The position numbers and the translations under genes are program-made. From Cloeon dipterum (lineage: Eukaryota; Arthropoda; Insecta; Ephemeroptera; Baetidae): DNA of 64,000 bases. A model generated the notes under the pieces. That model had not been told where the DNA came from. It was given only the letters and a program-made list of their open reading frames with translations, and did no database searches. The stretch lies in the NCBI RefSeq assembly GCF_949628265.1, contig NC_088788.1, positions 30,242,335 to 30,306,334 on the forward strand, given 5' to 3'. Below are positions 27,720 through 40,044 of the stretch, piece after piece. Positions within the stretch are counted from its first letter, which is position 1; every line of letters begins with the position of its first letter.

Positions 27720-29055
27720 CAGCTTTAATCATTCTCTGGCCATGAGTGAATTTATACTCAAGTGCATCAGACGTCAATGATTTTGTATTTTGATAAAAGC
27801 ATACTCTCGCTGTTCATCAAGCACAGACTATAGAACTATAATAAAGCTCTAACATGCACCTGGTGTTTTAAAAAAAAGCTGAGCCATAACTTTCCCCTTT
27901 ACTCGGCATCTTTTTCCGCCCCCGAACGCAGCTATTACGGCTAGAGAGTGAATTTACATGCACCTTTTCAGCGTGATGAGTCATTCTCTCTTTCAACCAG
28001 GCATTGATACTATCCCTATTGTGCAATTCGGCTCTATATACCTGCAGTCAGCCTGCCCGCGGCCACGTGTCGGCCAGATAATGATAAAAATACGCGTACA
28101 CTGCATGCACGCGTGGCGTGTGCTGCTTTATTTTCTGTTTGATCTGCTTCGGCAAACAGTAAAAATAAAATGCAGCGGTGTTTAATGTGCTGCTTATTCT
28201 TTTAAGGCACGCAGCTCGCCGTTTTTCCGGCTGCATGCCCCGTGCGGTGTGTTTGTGCAGTCGAAAGTGTGTGGGAAAGCAAATAGAGAGAGATGGCTTT
28301 GCAAAAGGGGTCCCTGCTATTTACTCTCAGTCAGCCGTAATTGCGCTAAAACTCAATCGTAATTTAGATATTTCTCGCCCCCTTCATGAAGAGATTCAAC
28401 TATAATTTATATTTTTTAATCGTGTCAGACTTGGATTACGTCTTGTTGGTCCGTGAAGAAGGCACTGAACTATTTTTGCCAAAAACATATTTTTTAATTA
28501 AACATCATTCTTCCTTTACGTGGCTGGTCCCGACTTTGGGTTCCTTTATTCAATCCTGCGATGTCAAAAAGAGCCGGCTTTCCAAATTTAAAAGGCGTAA
28601 TTTCAAGTTTTTAGAGAAATTCTTAAAAAAAACAGTAAATTATACAATCCTAATGAACACCCCATATAAAGTTAAAAATTATTATTTTATTATTTTCATC
28701 ATAAAACCTGTAGTCTAAAATGTTCACTAAATTTAAAAATGGCAAGAGCAATTACCACAACCGGTTAAACCAAAATTAGCGAAATGAAAGTGACTATTCT
28801 TCGATAACCTCAAACAAGTTAATTAAAAGGCGACTAGATTAGTTTGATTACAGAATATTCAGTCGAGTTTGAACAGAGATAATTGGGCTGCACGTCTCTT
28901 TTGTTTGCCCAGAGTGATAAGGCGGACATGTGCGAGTGAGGTTGCTTCGTGCGGCTCGGCAGGCGCGCGTTCTTGTCGGACCTGTTGCTGGAAAAAGTGA
29001 GCTTATCTAGTCGCCGCGCCAGATTAGGCACTTGATCGATACGCAGACGGCTGTA

Positions 29056-29291
29056 AACCTAGATGGCGCGGTTTAAATGCCACACCACTGGAAATAATAA
29101 ACTGTTTCGGAATTTCCACGTACTCCAATTTGAAATTCAGATCGCAAAATTGGACGACATAATTTACTCGAAGCACGCCAACTGCAGAAATCAGGATCAA
29201 CTTGCGTGAGGGCAACTCGCACCTTTCAAGGTCCTTGTCCCAGACTGCTGGAACCAATTGAATTGTTCGTTGCAATTAATCAGATGGCGCT
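29056..29291 (+). promoter_or_regulatory. Pair of partial CTCF-like motifs
   Basis: AACCTAGATGGCGCG (29056-29070, 11 of 15 core positions) and TAATCAGATGGCGCT (29277-29291, 12 of 15) lie in the same orientation about 220 bp apart. Function is inference. Confidence 0.25.
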
Positions 29292-30383
29292 GGGCTGCCA
29301 AAAATATTAATTTAAGTCGCGTGTTTCAACTGCACACTTACATTTGTGCTTCAGAACGATGGAATATTTGTAATTCTGATTACTCTAAAAAAAAATTGGG
29401 TCATAATTTACAATTTGCATGCCGGCGCTCGACCCCAGGGAAAATTTTCTCGGCCGGCAACTCATTAACCAAATTGCAGCTCGTGATCGTCGACCTGTGC
29501 GCTTTTAAACTTTTTATATTTTTTGCCAGTCACGTGTCCCGGCCGATCCTCTTGGGGGAATTTTGATGGAAAACATTGTAAAGTTAAATGTGCGACGTGC
29601 AGCAGTCAATAGCCATTAGCCAAAGTGACCTCTTAACGTTTTACCTGTTGTTCCTTGGCAGGCACGACACATGCCATATAATATACGATTACTCCTTAAG
29701 TGATTGAGCCGACGTCTAATGGCTTTATTGTAATCAGCTTTAAGCAACGACCACAATCAATTGTTCGGCGAAACGATCAATTTTCCCTTTGCTAATCGCG
29801 GACGAAAATCATGCAAACGCAGCCCCCTTGCCTGACGCGATCATTTTTCACTTTGCCAACTTATTTGCCTGCTGCCTGATATGAAAAAGGAAACGTTAAT
29901 AAACAAAACCCAGCTCAGAAGTCACTTCCATAAAAATGTAGAGAGGTTTCCGTGACGACCTCCGTTTTTTATCCAACTTGAATCCGCTAATGGCTCAATC
30001 CGTCCAAGTATTTATACTGACTTTAATTGCACCAAATTCGTCAGAAATTTATTTTTAAAAAGTTTCATACTTGAAACGGGAAAATAAAATAAGTTTTCTT
30101 TATAGAATGACGTAGATCCCTGAGCTATATGACTACCTCGGGAATTCTCCTTTTCTATTTATATGCTCTGCTGCGCAAAACGCTTTTGCTTTATTATTTT
30201 TTTTGTTGATAACAACAAAACTAGGCACAAAATTATCGCATCCAAGTCATTTTTTAGATATTGCAAACTCCCAAATTGCAATAAATAAATAGCTCTTTGT
30301 TAGGAGACCTGCTATCTAAATTAGTAATCTGATGAAGAAAGCCGAAATGTGTAACAAAGTGCTATAACAACTTTATGAATAAT

Positions 30384-30409
30384 TAATTATTTAATTAATT
30401 AAATAATTA
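30384..30409. repeat. Perfect 26-bp A/T palindrome
   Basis: TAATTATTTAATT followed by its exact complement, in an AT-rich stretch. It has the potential to form a cruciform. Confidence 0.8.
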
Positions 30410-33400
30410 TTATAAATTATTCAGACATTTAAACTAATAGAAAATTTTCAGTTTTGATGTGTCAAATTGAGATGGTCAGCAATACGTTTAAGTCAAGTCT
30501 TGGCAGACGCAAACTTGAAATCGCAATAGCCACGACTGCAGTTGCGTTTTATACGTTGAATTGCTAAACTCACACACCAACTGGCACACACAGTGGGCCA
30601 AGAGAATGTCAACTGCTTAGCATGTCGGCATGCAAAACAATAATAATAACAGCGGCGCAGCGCACACCCTGCAATATAATGTGTGCTCAATGTGTCTCGC
30701 TATTATCCCGGGAAATGAGGTGCCATATTATACGGCTATATAAGTGGCGACGGAGTTCTGAGAACGGGTTAAAAGGCAGTAGTGCTGTGCCTCATACACA
30801 TAGAAAAGAGACGCAGATAAGAGCTGCCAGTGTAAAACGCTCAAGAATGGGAATGCAATAAAAAATTGGTTTTCATTTAAATTAAGGCAGGCGGTTAAAA
30901 AATTCCTTTGACCATTGCGACCTCGTATTACGAGATTTTTTTTAAATAATAAGAATTGTGTGCAGTGCATTCTTATTTGATTAGTTACAAACTAATAAAT
31001 GGCATCACTGTTATAAGAAGAAGATTTTTTCTTATCCATTATAAATATGGATCAAATATTCAAGAATTTGTAATCTCTTTGATTCAATTTAGCTATATTA
31101 AGTAATTAAATCAATAACCAAAAATTAAAAATAATCTTTTTAATCTTGGTTTATACCTTCAAAATTCCATTGCAAATTTATTTCTGGAGTGGGTTGATTC
31201 CCACCAGACTGCTGAGTGCTAGTTAAAATTATCAAATGTACAGCAGAAACTCCATTACTTAATTAAGCGTCGGCGACGAAGATTCCGAGCTCCCCGCGGG
31301 GCCGTTTTCCACCTGAACTGCCGCCGCCGGTTTGATGGATTGCGCGCCCCTCGCCGCTTTCGTGTGTATGAGTCATACAGGTGTGCTCACCCTCACCCTC
31401 CGTGTACTGCACGAAAATAATGCAACCAACAATCGCAATGTAATTACTTGTTTTTGTGTCAGGCGAATATAATTTTCAGCCTTTTAATCCAAAACTAGAC
31501 TGGGAAAAGAGCTGAGGGTTGTTGGAATTGCCTGTCACAGCTAGGAATTTCCGCTTCACTTGATGCCCCGGAGGATTGCTATTGTTAACGCGATGCGAGA
31601 AGTGTTTGAATTGGATTCTTTTCGGTGAATCACTCTCTGTCCTATTAAATACAACCACAGTAGATGTGTATTGAAGAGAAAAACTGAATTGTATTTTGGC
31701 CTTGTCATTCGATTTAAATAGATTTTTGAAATATAAACTTAAGTCTGGAATCAAAAAAAGTGTTTTGGGTTAATCGTTAATTACATCTGCAAGATTTTCC
31801 CCCAAAAGTAAGAACTAATTTAATGTCGCACAGCACACACGTAAATCGCTTTGGTTGGAAAAATAACGTAAATGTTTCTAGTATAATCATACACAACATT
31901 GGCACCAAAATTGGCAAAAATGTATGGATTTTTATAATTAGAAAATGCTCTTAGTTCTTCAATATTATTATTGATTATCAGAGCACTTAATAAAATTTAC
32001 TACCATATCTTCATGATATACTTATAAAAAAGGAACAATTAAAAACTTTTTCTCTAAAAATATTCGGAATAATTTTGTACGTTTGAACCAAAATTTGCTC
32101 CCTATAGTAGCTTGTTTGAATTTTTTAAGAGGAAAATCTATCGCAGGGAGCTGAGGGGTTGTCAATTTCGTTGCTCGTGTTTCTCTTTTCGTTTGCACTC
32201 TGAAATGAGTGTGTATATAGGCGGACGTTTTCAACGATCTTTAATTCAAAATTTTCTGCAGCTAATACTGTGGCCATGAATTTTGTTTAAAGTACTGCTA
32301 ATGAGGCCTGCGGTGCCGAAAAGCGTGTTAAATTGTTTTGTTTTTATAATTATTCAACTAATTTGCTTTTCCTTCTTAGTAATTTGCCTCAGAAAGTAAC
32401 CATTGTAAAATCAATTAATAATTAATTTTGAATGGCATGTCAAAGTCTTTTGTTAATAGGTTAGGTCGGTCTGGCGTGTTGAAGATCACCACGTCCAACT
32501 GGTTGCATACCCTTAGCAATGCGCAGGCGAACGCCTGATGCGGCATGCGAAAAGAGGAGCCGCAGCTCAGATTTAGTTTTCTATTTATCAAATTCAATCG
32601 CTGCGTGACATTCATAGGGCCGTCGACGGATTATTTTCGGAGGCAGGCAGACGTTGCCGGCGTCACGTTAGCCAAATTAAACGAGATGGCTCTTTAGGAG
32701 TTGTTAGTCTGATTAAACGCGGAAAATCGCGTCCCTAGGGGTGAAGAACGAGGTGCAGCCGAGTGTCGGGTATCGCAATGGGCCCGTGACTCATGCATGC
32801 ACCCCGGCCAGCGGGGTGGCGTGCCAGAAGGCCGGGGGCGGGAAATAAGATAAAGGAATCCGCCGCACGACAATAGAGTTGCGTACAAACATATTCGGCC
32901 AAGACCGGCGAGATAATCAAATATGAACGGAATTAATTAATTATAGTGGATGATGGTGGCAGATTTAGTTTTGATTGATGTGAGTATGTGTTTTGCGGAC
33001 CCTCTAGATCTGAAAATGAATATTGTCGACGCAGAAAAAGGAAGGTTTGGCCCTCTTGAGCGCCCCTTGGGTGGTTGTTACTTTCGTCGACGACAATTTT
33101 TATTGTGTGTGCGCAGGGCGGGAGCGCGTGTTACGCTCTTAATGAGCGAGATGAACGAGTGCTTCGTATACACACGCCAAACCAGACGCTAACTTGATTT
33201 GCCGCAGAGGAGTGCTCCAAGTCGATTACCCCGAGCATAATTTTGATTCATTGAAACGGCCACCAGTCTGTTATTAAATTTGCAGCGTGATTCATCTAAA
33301 AAAAATTCTATAACTTTATAGCAGTGATTTCCTTGTGTTATTCTGTAGTTATTATCACTTGACAATTATTACATTTTAAAAGAATTGGAAGGTTTTCCAA

Positions 33401-33472
33401 CAGTTTAAAAACAATTATATTATTTGTTTGATTAAAATCGTTGGAAACCGTGTAATTTAGAATGCCATATAG

Positions 33473-33522
33473 TGTCAAGGTTTTACCTGACGAGAATATT
33501 CTCGTCAGGTAAAACCCTGACA
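33473..33522. mobile_element. 50-bp palindromic mini-insertion with 5-bp target duplication
   Basis: The segment starts TGTCA and ends TGACA and is a palindrome of two 25-bp halves with one mismatch (A against G at the sixth base of the left half). TATAG lies directly on both sides (33468-33472 and 33523-33527), a clean 5-bp target-site duplication. The first 21 bases inward from the right end are identical to the first 21 bases of the LTR of the retrotransposon at 39602-49709, beginning TGTCAGGGTTTTACCTGACG. That element also ends in TG...CA and makes a 5-bp duplication. It therefore looks like an integrase-made insertion with two U3-type ends. A very small MITE with similar ends is the alternative. 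Confidence 0.7.
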
Positions 33523-33527
33523 TATAG

Positions 33528-36500
33528 CAATACTTATTTTCTTCCTTATAACTTTATGGTAACATCCAGCATCTTATCTCAAAAATCACATTGGAAAATG
33601 TCTGACAACAAAATTGGCTCTGGGAGAAGCAGCAAAATTCCGCTAAAGTAGATCTGTTGAATGCCTAGGGTGTCTACAAAATTGAAATCTCCATGATATG
33701 CTATATATAAGCAAGAAAATATATATATTAATTTCTCAATACTTGCATTTTTTATAAGGAACATCTTCTATACAGTTGCTGGATGGACGAATCAGGGCTT
33801 TTAAAAAAATGAAAAGAGGAAATATTTTAGGAGCAACCTTTTGTTTAAGTAAATTCAATAACAAAATCATTAAATAAACGAGGATGCACCGTAGTTATTT
33901 TATGTTATTGCCTGGCTTTTGTTTAAGCACTCATATTTAATTAATTAAACTAGTAGTAAGAAATTTTGATTTGATTGGATGTAAATCAAAACATCAAACC
34001 AAAAGTAAACCACCATAATCAATAAATTATGTTCTCGCCCTGTCAAGATTTGTATTGTTTCAAGTAACCGACGCATGTCGAATCAAGAAGCCGCAATCTC
34101 AACTCCCCCAAAACCCCACTGCACAATTAACAAAACTGCCCTCATTCCCTGCAAGTGCTCGCGGTGCGGATAATTGCCTCCAGCAGGCCCGTATACAACA
34201 ATTTTTCATTCTCGAGTGAAACAAAATCACCTGGAAGAATGATGCATAAATAGTCGACGCGCGCGTAGCATGACGTCAGCGGCGGGACGGTATCGCAGCA
34301 TCGCACCTGGCCTGCTCAAGGGTTGCTGCTGCTGCCGGAGCAAAGGGAATCCCCTCGACAAGCGAGCCACGGCCGCCCCCTTGGTGGCGAGGCCCCTTTG
34401 TCTGCGCGCACCCGGCTTGTGGGGCGGGCGCGACATTATGCACTTCCAGTTTAGCTAAGCGAAACTCGAACAGCTGCCGTTCTTGAATCAAAGCTGCGTA
34501 GCTCTACGCCAGCGATAGCAGTTTTACTCTCCTCTTCTTCGCGGGTTCCGTTTTATAGTACACACACGCGGGCAGAGTAGTAGTAGCATTGCTTGGAGAA
34601 TTTGTTCTTGAGGAGGGTCTTGACTGCTTGAATGAATGAGTTTGAATGAGCCGAGGGGCGTTGCTCCTGCCAGGGGCTCTTTAATGGTAGCACAGGTGGA
34701 ACGCACCTTATCTTGAAACAGCTGCGTTTGTCGTCTTTTGTGCGAAGAAAGGCACAAGGTGGAGCTGAGAAGAAGGTGTACCGCACCTGTTAAGTAGGTC
34801 ACTGAGGGAAACAGGTCTTTCTTTTAAAAGGACGCGAATTTTTTAATAAAAAAAATAGCAAACTAATTTTTTTCCTGTCAAATTTCTTAATTATTCGCGT
34901 TTGATATTTAACTTACATTTCATTTTTATTTAAATTCATGGAATCTTCATTGATTCTTGGTCAAATTTTTGTTATAACTCGAGTTATCATGTTTATTTTC
35001 CTAATTTGGTGCCAGTTCGAGTTTTCCCGCCATCGGATCGACAAGTAAATATTTCTGATACATTGCGATATGTTATGTATATTATTCAACTGTGGATTTT
35101 AACATCATCTCAACAGCGTAGTTAAAATTATTAATCTACAGAGGGTCTGCTGTATGAATTCCATAAAAAATCAATGCAACAAATTAATGTAGCCAGATTA
35201 CATTATTTCAGCGGTGAATGCGGGCTGAAGTATTTTCAAATTTGCAAAATCGCGAGAAAATAATATTTATCAACCTCTCAAAACATTAATATCATTAACC
35301 AGCCATTCACACAGAGCAAGGCATTGATAAACGAGGCGTGATTGGAGTTCACGGTTACTTGGCAACAATCTGCGCCGATTGCTTTCTGCCCCTGTGCAGT
35401 TTTCAGCAGCATGAGGGTATGTTGGTCGTCGGCGAGGCGCATCGGGAGAGCACGTTATTTCGGCAGAAATGCGTCAAGGGTGAGCGATAATTGGAGCTGT
35501 TTTTGTGTCGAGCCACGCGATTATGAAGACATCTGCGCTCTCATTACACCAACTTGATAATGCTCGAGCTAATAAATCCCACCCACCCCCGTCAGCACAG
35601 TGTGCAAATTGATAAGATATCAAAGCTGAAGGGGTTGCTGAGCACACGGACTCGCGGAAAATGATGCGGAGAATTGCATCATTTCGTGTGATAAAACATT
35701 AGCCGCGGATGCTCACTATTATTTGCCTCATTTTCTATGTACTTCATATGACAGATTTTTAAAATTGATAATATCCATTTTATATCCACTTGATGAAATA
35801 AATAATCCTCTTTATAACTTTTGTACATCTTTTTGGTCAGCTTGTGTAAAGTCATTCAATGGTGGCGATTACCCTTTTCAGTTGTCAAATGATTTATTTT
35901 GATGTTGTAAACACGGCCTCACTAGGAAAAGTGGCCCCTTGCCGCAGGTAAAAGGCGGACAAAGCGAAACGCTGAAAATAACTCGTTCCCAAACAAGTTG
36001 AACTCCCAGTTGGAGCAGCCGCCAGCAGCAAAGGTGAAACACGGACAACTCTTTGAATCCTGTTTCATTCCTGCACTGCCGGATTCTAAATTTAGCGCCC
36101 TGGATTGGTGCACGAACCGGCTGAACGTGTTTGCGAGGGTACAGATACCCTCGGAGCAACAACCAGACCACCGCCAACCGTCTGGTCTGGTCTAGTCTGA
36201 CCAGACTCACCCCGCCCTGCCTGAGCATCCCCCGAGCGCGTGCTGCTTTTTGTGTTTGCAGCTGATCCGCGGGAGCAATCACCAGCTGGCTGGCCGAGGC
36301 AGGTGAAGCGACAGTGTGGATGATGCGGGCATGCATTTTCATCCCCCTTCATCCCCCTGCTGCACCGAGTTGATTATTATTATTGTCGCCCGCTGCACGA
36401 TATGATAATGCTCAATAACTATGCTCTTTGACGAGCCTCTCTTTCTCTCTCTATTTTTAGTTTTTCAGCTGGAACAATGTGCGCACTTTTTTGTGCCGCA

Positions 36501-39500
36501 GCGCGATGCCACTTTATCATCTGGCCTTTTTGCATCCCGCGTCGCGAGCATAAAAGCCACTTCGATGCGATGCGCTCGACATGATTAAATACTGTGGCCG
36601 AGCAGTGAAAAGAGTCCAGCGTCATATGGCTACTTTAGTCGCTTTTTGTTAAAGGGTTGTTGAAAAAGTGTGTGATATTTTCATTCTTAAGGGGTTACTA
36701 TCTCTTTGTAAAATGCCACTGCTTTGTTATGTTGCAATTTGTGTCGACAAAGAGCGAAAGATGTGTCTGTTCTCAGTTCTCAAGCTAACTGAATTTTTCT
36801 GCGAATATTTTAGTCTAATTTTCCTGTCAATTTTGTAAGATAATGAATTCCTCTCCTAAATTAAGTTGGCATATAGTAACCAATCAGTGAATTAAGGGAT
36901 TTGCTTCAAGTATCATTTGGGAAATAAGCATCTGTAAAAATTGTACCTATTTTTTGAACAGCACATATTGTCTTAATTTAATTACTCGATTCTTAGTAGT
37001 AGTAAAAATCTTTGTTAAATTTATAGCAAAAATATTACGAGTACAATCTTCACAAAATTGCAGCATTTTTCTGAAGTGTTAAGTCCTTTAAAAACGAATG
37101 GGGTGTTTGCGGTGAATTTCGTGGGCACGTGGTACTCTACATTTTCATGGGCGGTGTCCGCTGGAAACAAAGCTCTCTGCGGCGTCCGCGGTGCAGCTGC
37201 GACGCCATCCGATACTTACATACACTCGTTCACGACAAAAGAGGTCCCCTTTGTTTGACGAGAATGAGACGGGCTCTGCATGCTTTTAATTATGTCCGGG
37301 CCAATAACGAGCTGGATTAATTGACGGTATCGTGCGATAATTGTGGTCGGCACACTTATCTCCAGTTGTGGTTCTGGGTCGAGACACTATGTGTTTGATC
37401 AGCTTTCTCCGCTCATACATTCAATTGTTGTGTTCATTAATACCTTGTGTTTGAGATTACGAATTGTACTCGTGTTTGATGAACGCAGTTATTAATAAAT
37501 TCCATAAAAGAAAAGAATAATTTTTTAATCCCCTTATTAGTCGAATTAACGCTTTCCTTTTACATTTCTATTTTAAATTCTCCATAGAATTTGAAACGAT
37601 TTATTTATTTTTTAATCACAGTTTATCGGTGAAATTAAATTTTCTAAAGAAAAATTTGAATTTGTTTTTTCAAACTGATTTGGACACTGCAGGCAAAATT
37701 TACAGTTTAAAAATCGCTCTGCCTGCACGTGCATCAGCTCTCTTCAAATTCCACCCTTTCCCTCCGTCGTTTCCCGATCGACACCCCGTTGGTGCCAAGC
37801 GGAAATATCTGCCGTGTCTCCCCAGCGTGTACTCTACTGTGCGGCTGGATCTCTGGCGTCCAAACCACTTCCTTTTCCCCGTTTCTGCGTGAAATTCTGA
37901 TAAAGCATCTACCTAACTAATCATGCCGCGCTCTCGCACAAAAAATGCACGAACCTGGCAGCTGCGTCACAATCCAACGCAATGTTTATTTTAGGCCGTG
38001 TCATTTCCGTGTGGTTATATAGAATGCAATAAAAAAGTAATCGCATTGGAACCTGACGATTCGTGCCGGTCGCTTTATAATCGTCGTGAGAGAGAAAATT
38101 GCATGTGATCTAATTAACGGTCGTAAATGTCCAGGCGGTCGTTATGGGGTCCATCTGTGCGGGTGCAGAGAAACTTTGACTAAATGCTAACATAAAAGCA
38201 TCTCAAGTACCAGCTTCCAAAATATTTACTATTGCAGTTTTTTAAATTATAAAAGTTATAAGCCTTTAGATATTGAATGTTTGATTCAACTAAAGCTTTA
38301 ACATTTGAAAATATTTTGAAAGGATTTATATTTATTGAAGAGACTGCAAAGCCATGAAAGTTGAATTGTTATTTTTGTATTATTCAGCTTAGAGATTTAA
38401 GGAACTTCATCTAATTACTAACGACATGGCTTCAATCGGTTATTGTGAATTGAATCAAGCTGAATAGTGATCGACATGTACAAGCTTAAGCGTGTTATCT
38501 CAGCGGAAGTGAGGCAGCATTCCAAGCATCAGGATATGCATGATGAATAATATGAGGGTGTGCGAGCAGAAAAACGATGTTGGTCGGCGTGTAGGGCTTT
38601 ATTTCCGATAAATTTGTCGGGAAGCCGGAGCAATGCAGGCGACAAACTCATCAACGTGCCCCATCTCAGCAAAATGCCACACACGAGTGGAATGCTCGCT
38701 TCCTCCTAGGTCCTCTCCCAATATCAACAGATCAGCACTCAAACCCTAATTTAGCAAGACCTGCCGTACGAAATCTTTTCGCTCGGTATATAGGAGGAGG
38801 GGGAAAGAAACAGGACCTCTATATTTTCACATTTTTTTTAAACACATGGGAATCACAATTGATTTTAATTAACAGTAATGAGACTGTATATTTTGCTTTT
38901 TAATATTTTATAATTGTTCGAAAAAATATATTCACATGCTTAAATACATTTTTTAGGATCAAAAGAGTGTCGTCAACGAGTTGATAGATTAAATTTGCTA
39001 TTAATTAAAGATTTTGAAGATCTTCAACATAGTTTACTGCATATACAAAACAATATTTTATTATTCTAGAATAATAACAAAAAGAACGAACCTTGAGCAT
39101 TCTGTTTGGAGGATTTTGTTAATGACAGAATTTTCACTGTCAGATTAAATACTCGTTTTGCACCTGTCAAAATGATAATTCAAGTGACACGTAATCAGTA
39201 TGACTGCGTTGCGCTAAAATTCGATGGCGTCGTTCCGGCATTTGGTGGTATTAAAATGCATCACCTGAACCGAACACGCGCGGCATTTCATTGTGATAAG
39301 GAAGGAGGAACAATTATGCACGTTTGCTGATTGAAAATTTGACGTGTTTATGGGGAATGCGGGACAGCTGGTGACACTGACTCTACGACCAAGTTCATCC
39401 TCAGAGTAAATATACCAGAAGGTGGGCGCGCGCGTGCCGCGTATGTAATTAAAAGAGGATGCGCGAGATGCGGGCGGCGGCATCGCCCTTTCATGACGCC

Positions 39501-39596
39501 GCCCGATAAGTCCTGAATGCTAATAATCGTGCCCCTTTAATATGCACCTGCACTTCCATGATTTACGCAAGCTCAAATTTTACGGCCGCCGCACGA
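33528..39596. other. Region with no recognisable gene
   Basis: Alternating GC-richer blocks (34.1-34.8, 35.3-35.7, 35.9-36.6, 37.1-37.4, 38.5-38.8 and 39.1-39.5 kb) and AT-rich blocks. A short hairpin at about 36179-36208 has GTCTGGTC pairing with GACCAGAC around TAGTCT. No coding exons were recognised. Confidence 0.55.
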
Positions 39597-39601
39597 GTGT
39601 T
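39597..39601. repeat. Left target-site duplication GTGTT of the LTR element
   Basis: GTGTT directly precedes the left LTR; the same five bases follow the right LTR at 49710-49714. Confidence 0.88.
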
Positions 39602-40044
39602 TGGCAGCGACGCGGGGCAGGGCCGCCGAATGGGCGCAGTCGGCCCTGCCGGCGCGCCTTCTCCCTATCACGAGGTCAGAGTCTTTTCTTCTGTGGCCAA
39701 AGTAGACTTTACAGGGTGCAGGGTGGATAAGAAGGGAAAATGCCCAGTTACTATACCATACCAGTTTATTGTAGATAGCAGCGACAGTACACAGCGTGTC
39801 TACCCAGAGGGACGAGCGGGGGAGCGAGAGAGTTACCCTCTTGCTCGTGTGCCGTCAGGAGAGCGAGTGCGTTGGTGCGAGCGGGTCGTGTGCTCGTGAG
39901 GGGGAGGTTCTTGCGTTGCCTTTATTGATACCTGAGTTTCTCCCTCCGCTCTCCCTTGTGGGCGCCCGAAAGTTCACGTCAATTACATATCGGTGCTGAA
40001 CAATTATTAATGCGATCGTAATATCGTCAGGTAAAACCCTGACA
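39602..40044 (-). repeat. 3' LTR (443 bp)
   Basis: On the minus strand it begins TGTCAGGG and ends GCTGCCA. AATAAA (TTTATT on plus, 39921-39926) lies about 118 bp from the LTR start and is the likely poly(A) signal that marks R. The U3 terminus holds a small stem, GTCAGG and CCTGAC around GTTTTA. The other end holds a 10-bp perfect stem (GGCAGGGCCG at 39616-39625 with CGGCCCTGCC at 39641-39650). Confidence 0.92.

Larger units (their letters stand above)
27724..33467. other. Region with no recognisable gene
   Basis: The same GC/AT alternation continues. It contains a perfect 26-bp A/T palindrome at 30384-30409 and two partial CTCF-like motifs (29056-29070 and 29277-29291). A TATA-like CTATATAAG lies near 30737 with no linked reading frame. 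I found no exon series. Confidence 0.55.

Noticed and set aside
39558..39999. Open frames within the left LTR, repeated at 49256-49664
   Set aside because: Non-coding LTR sequence; the repetition is due to the LTR duplication.
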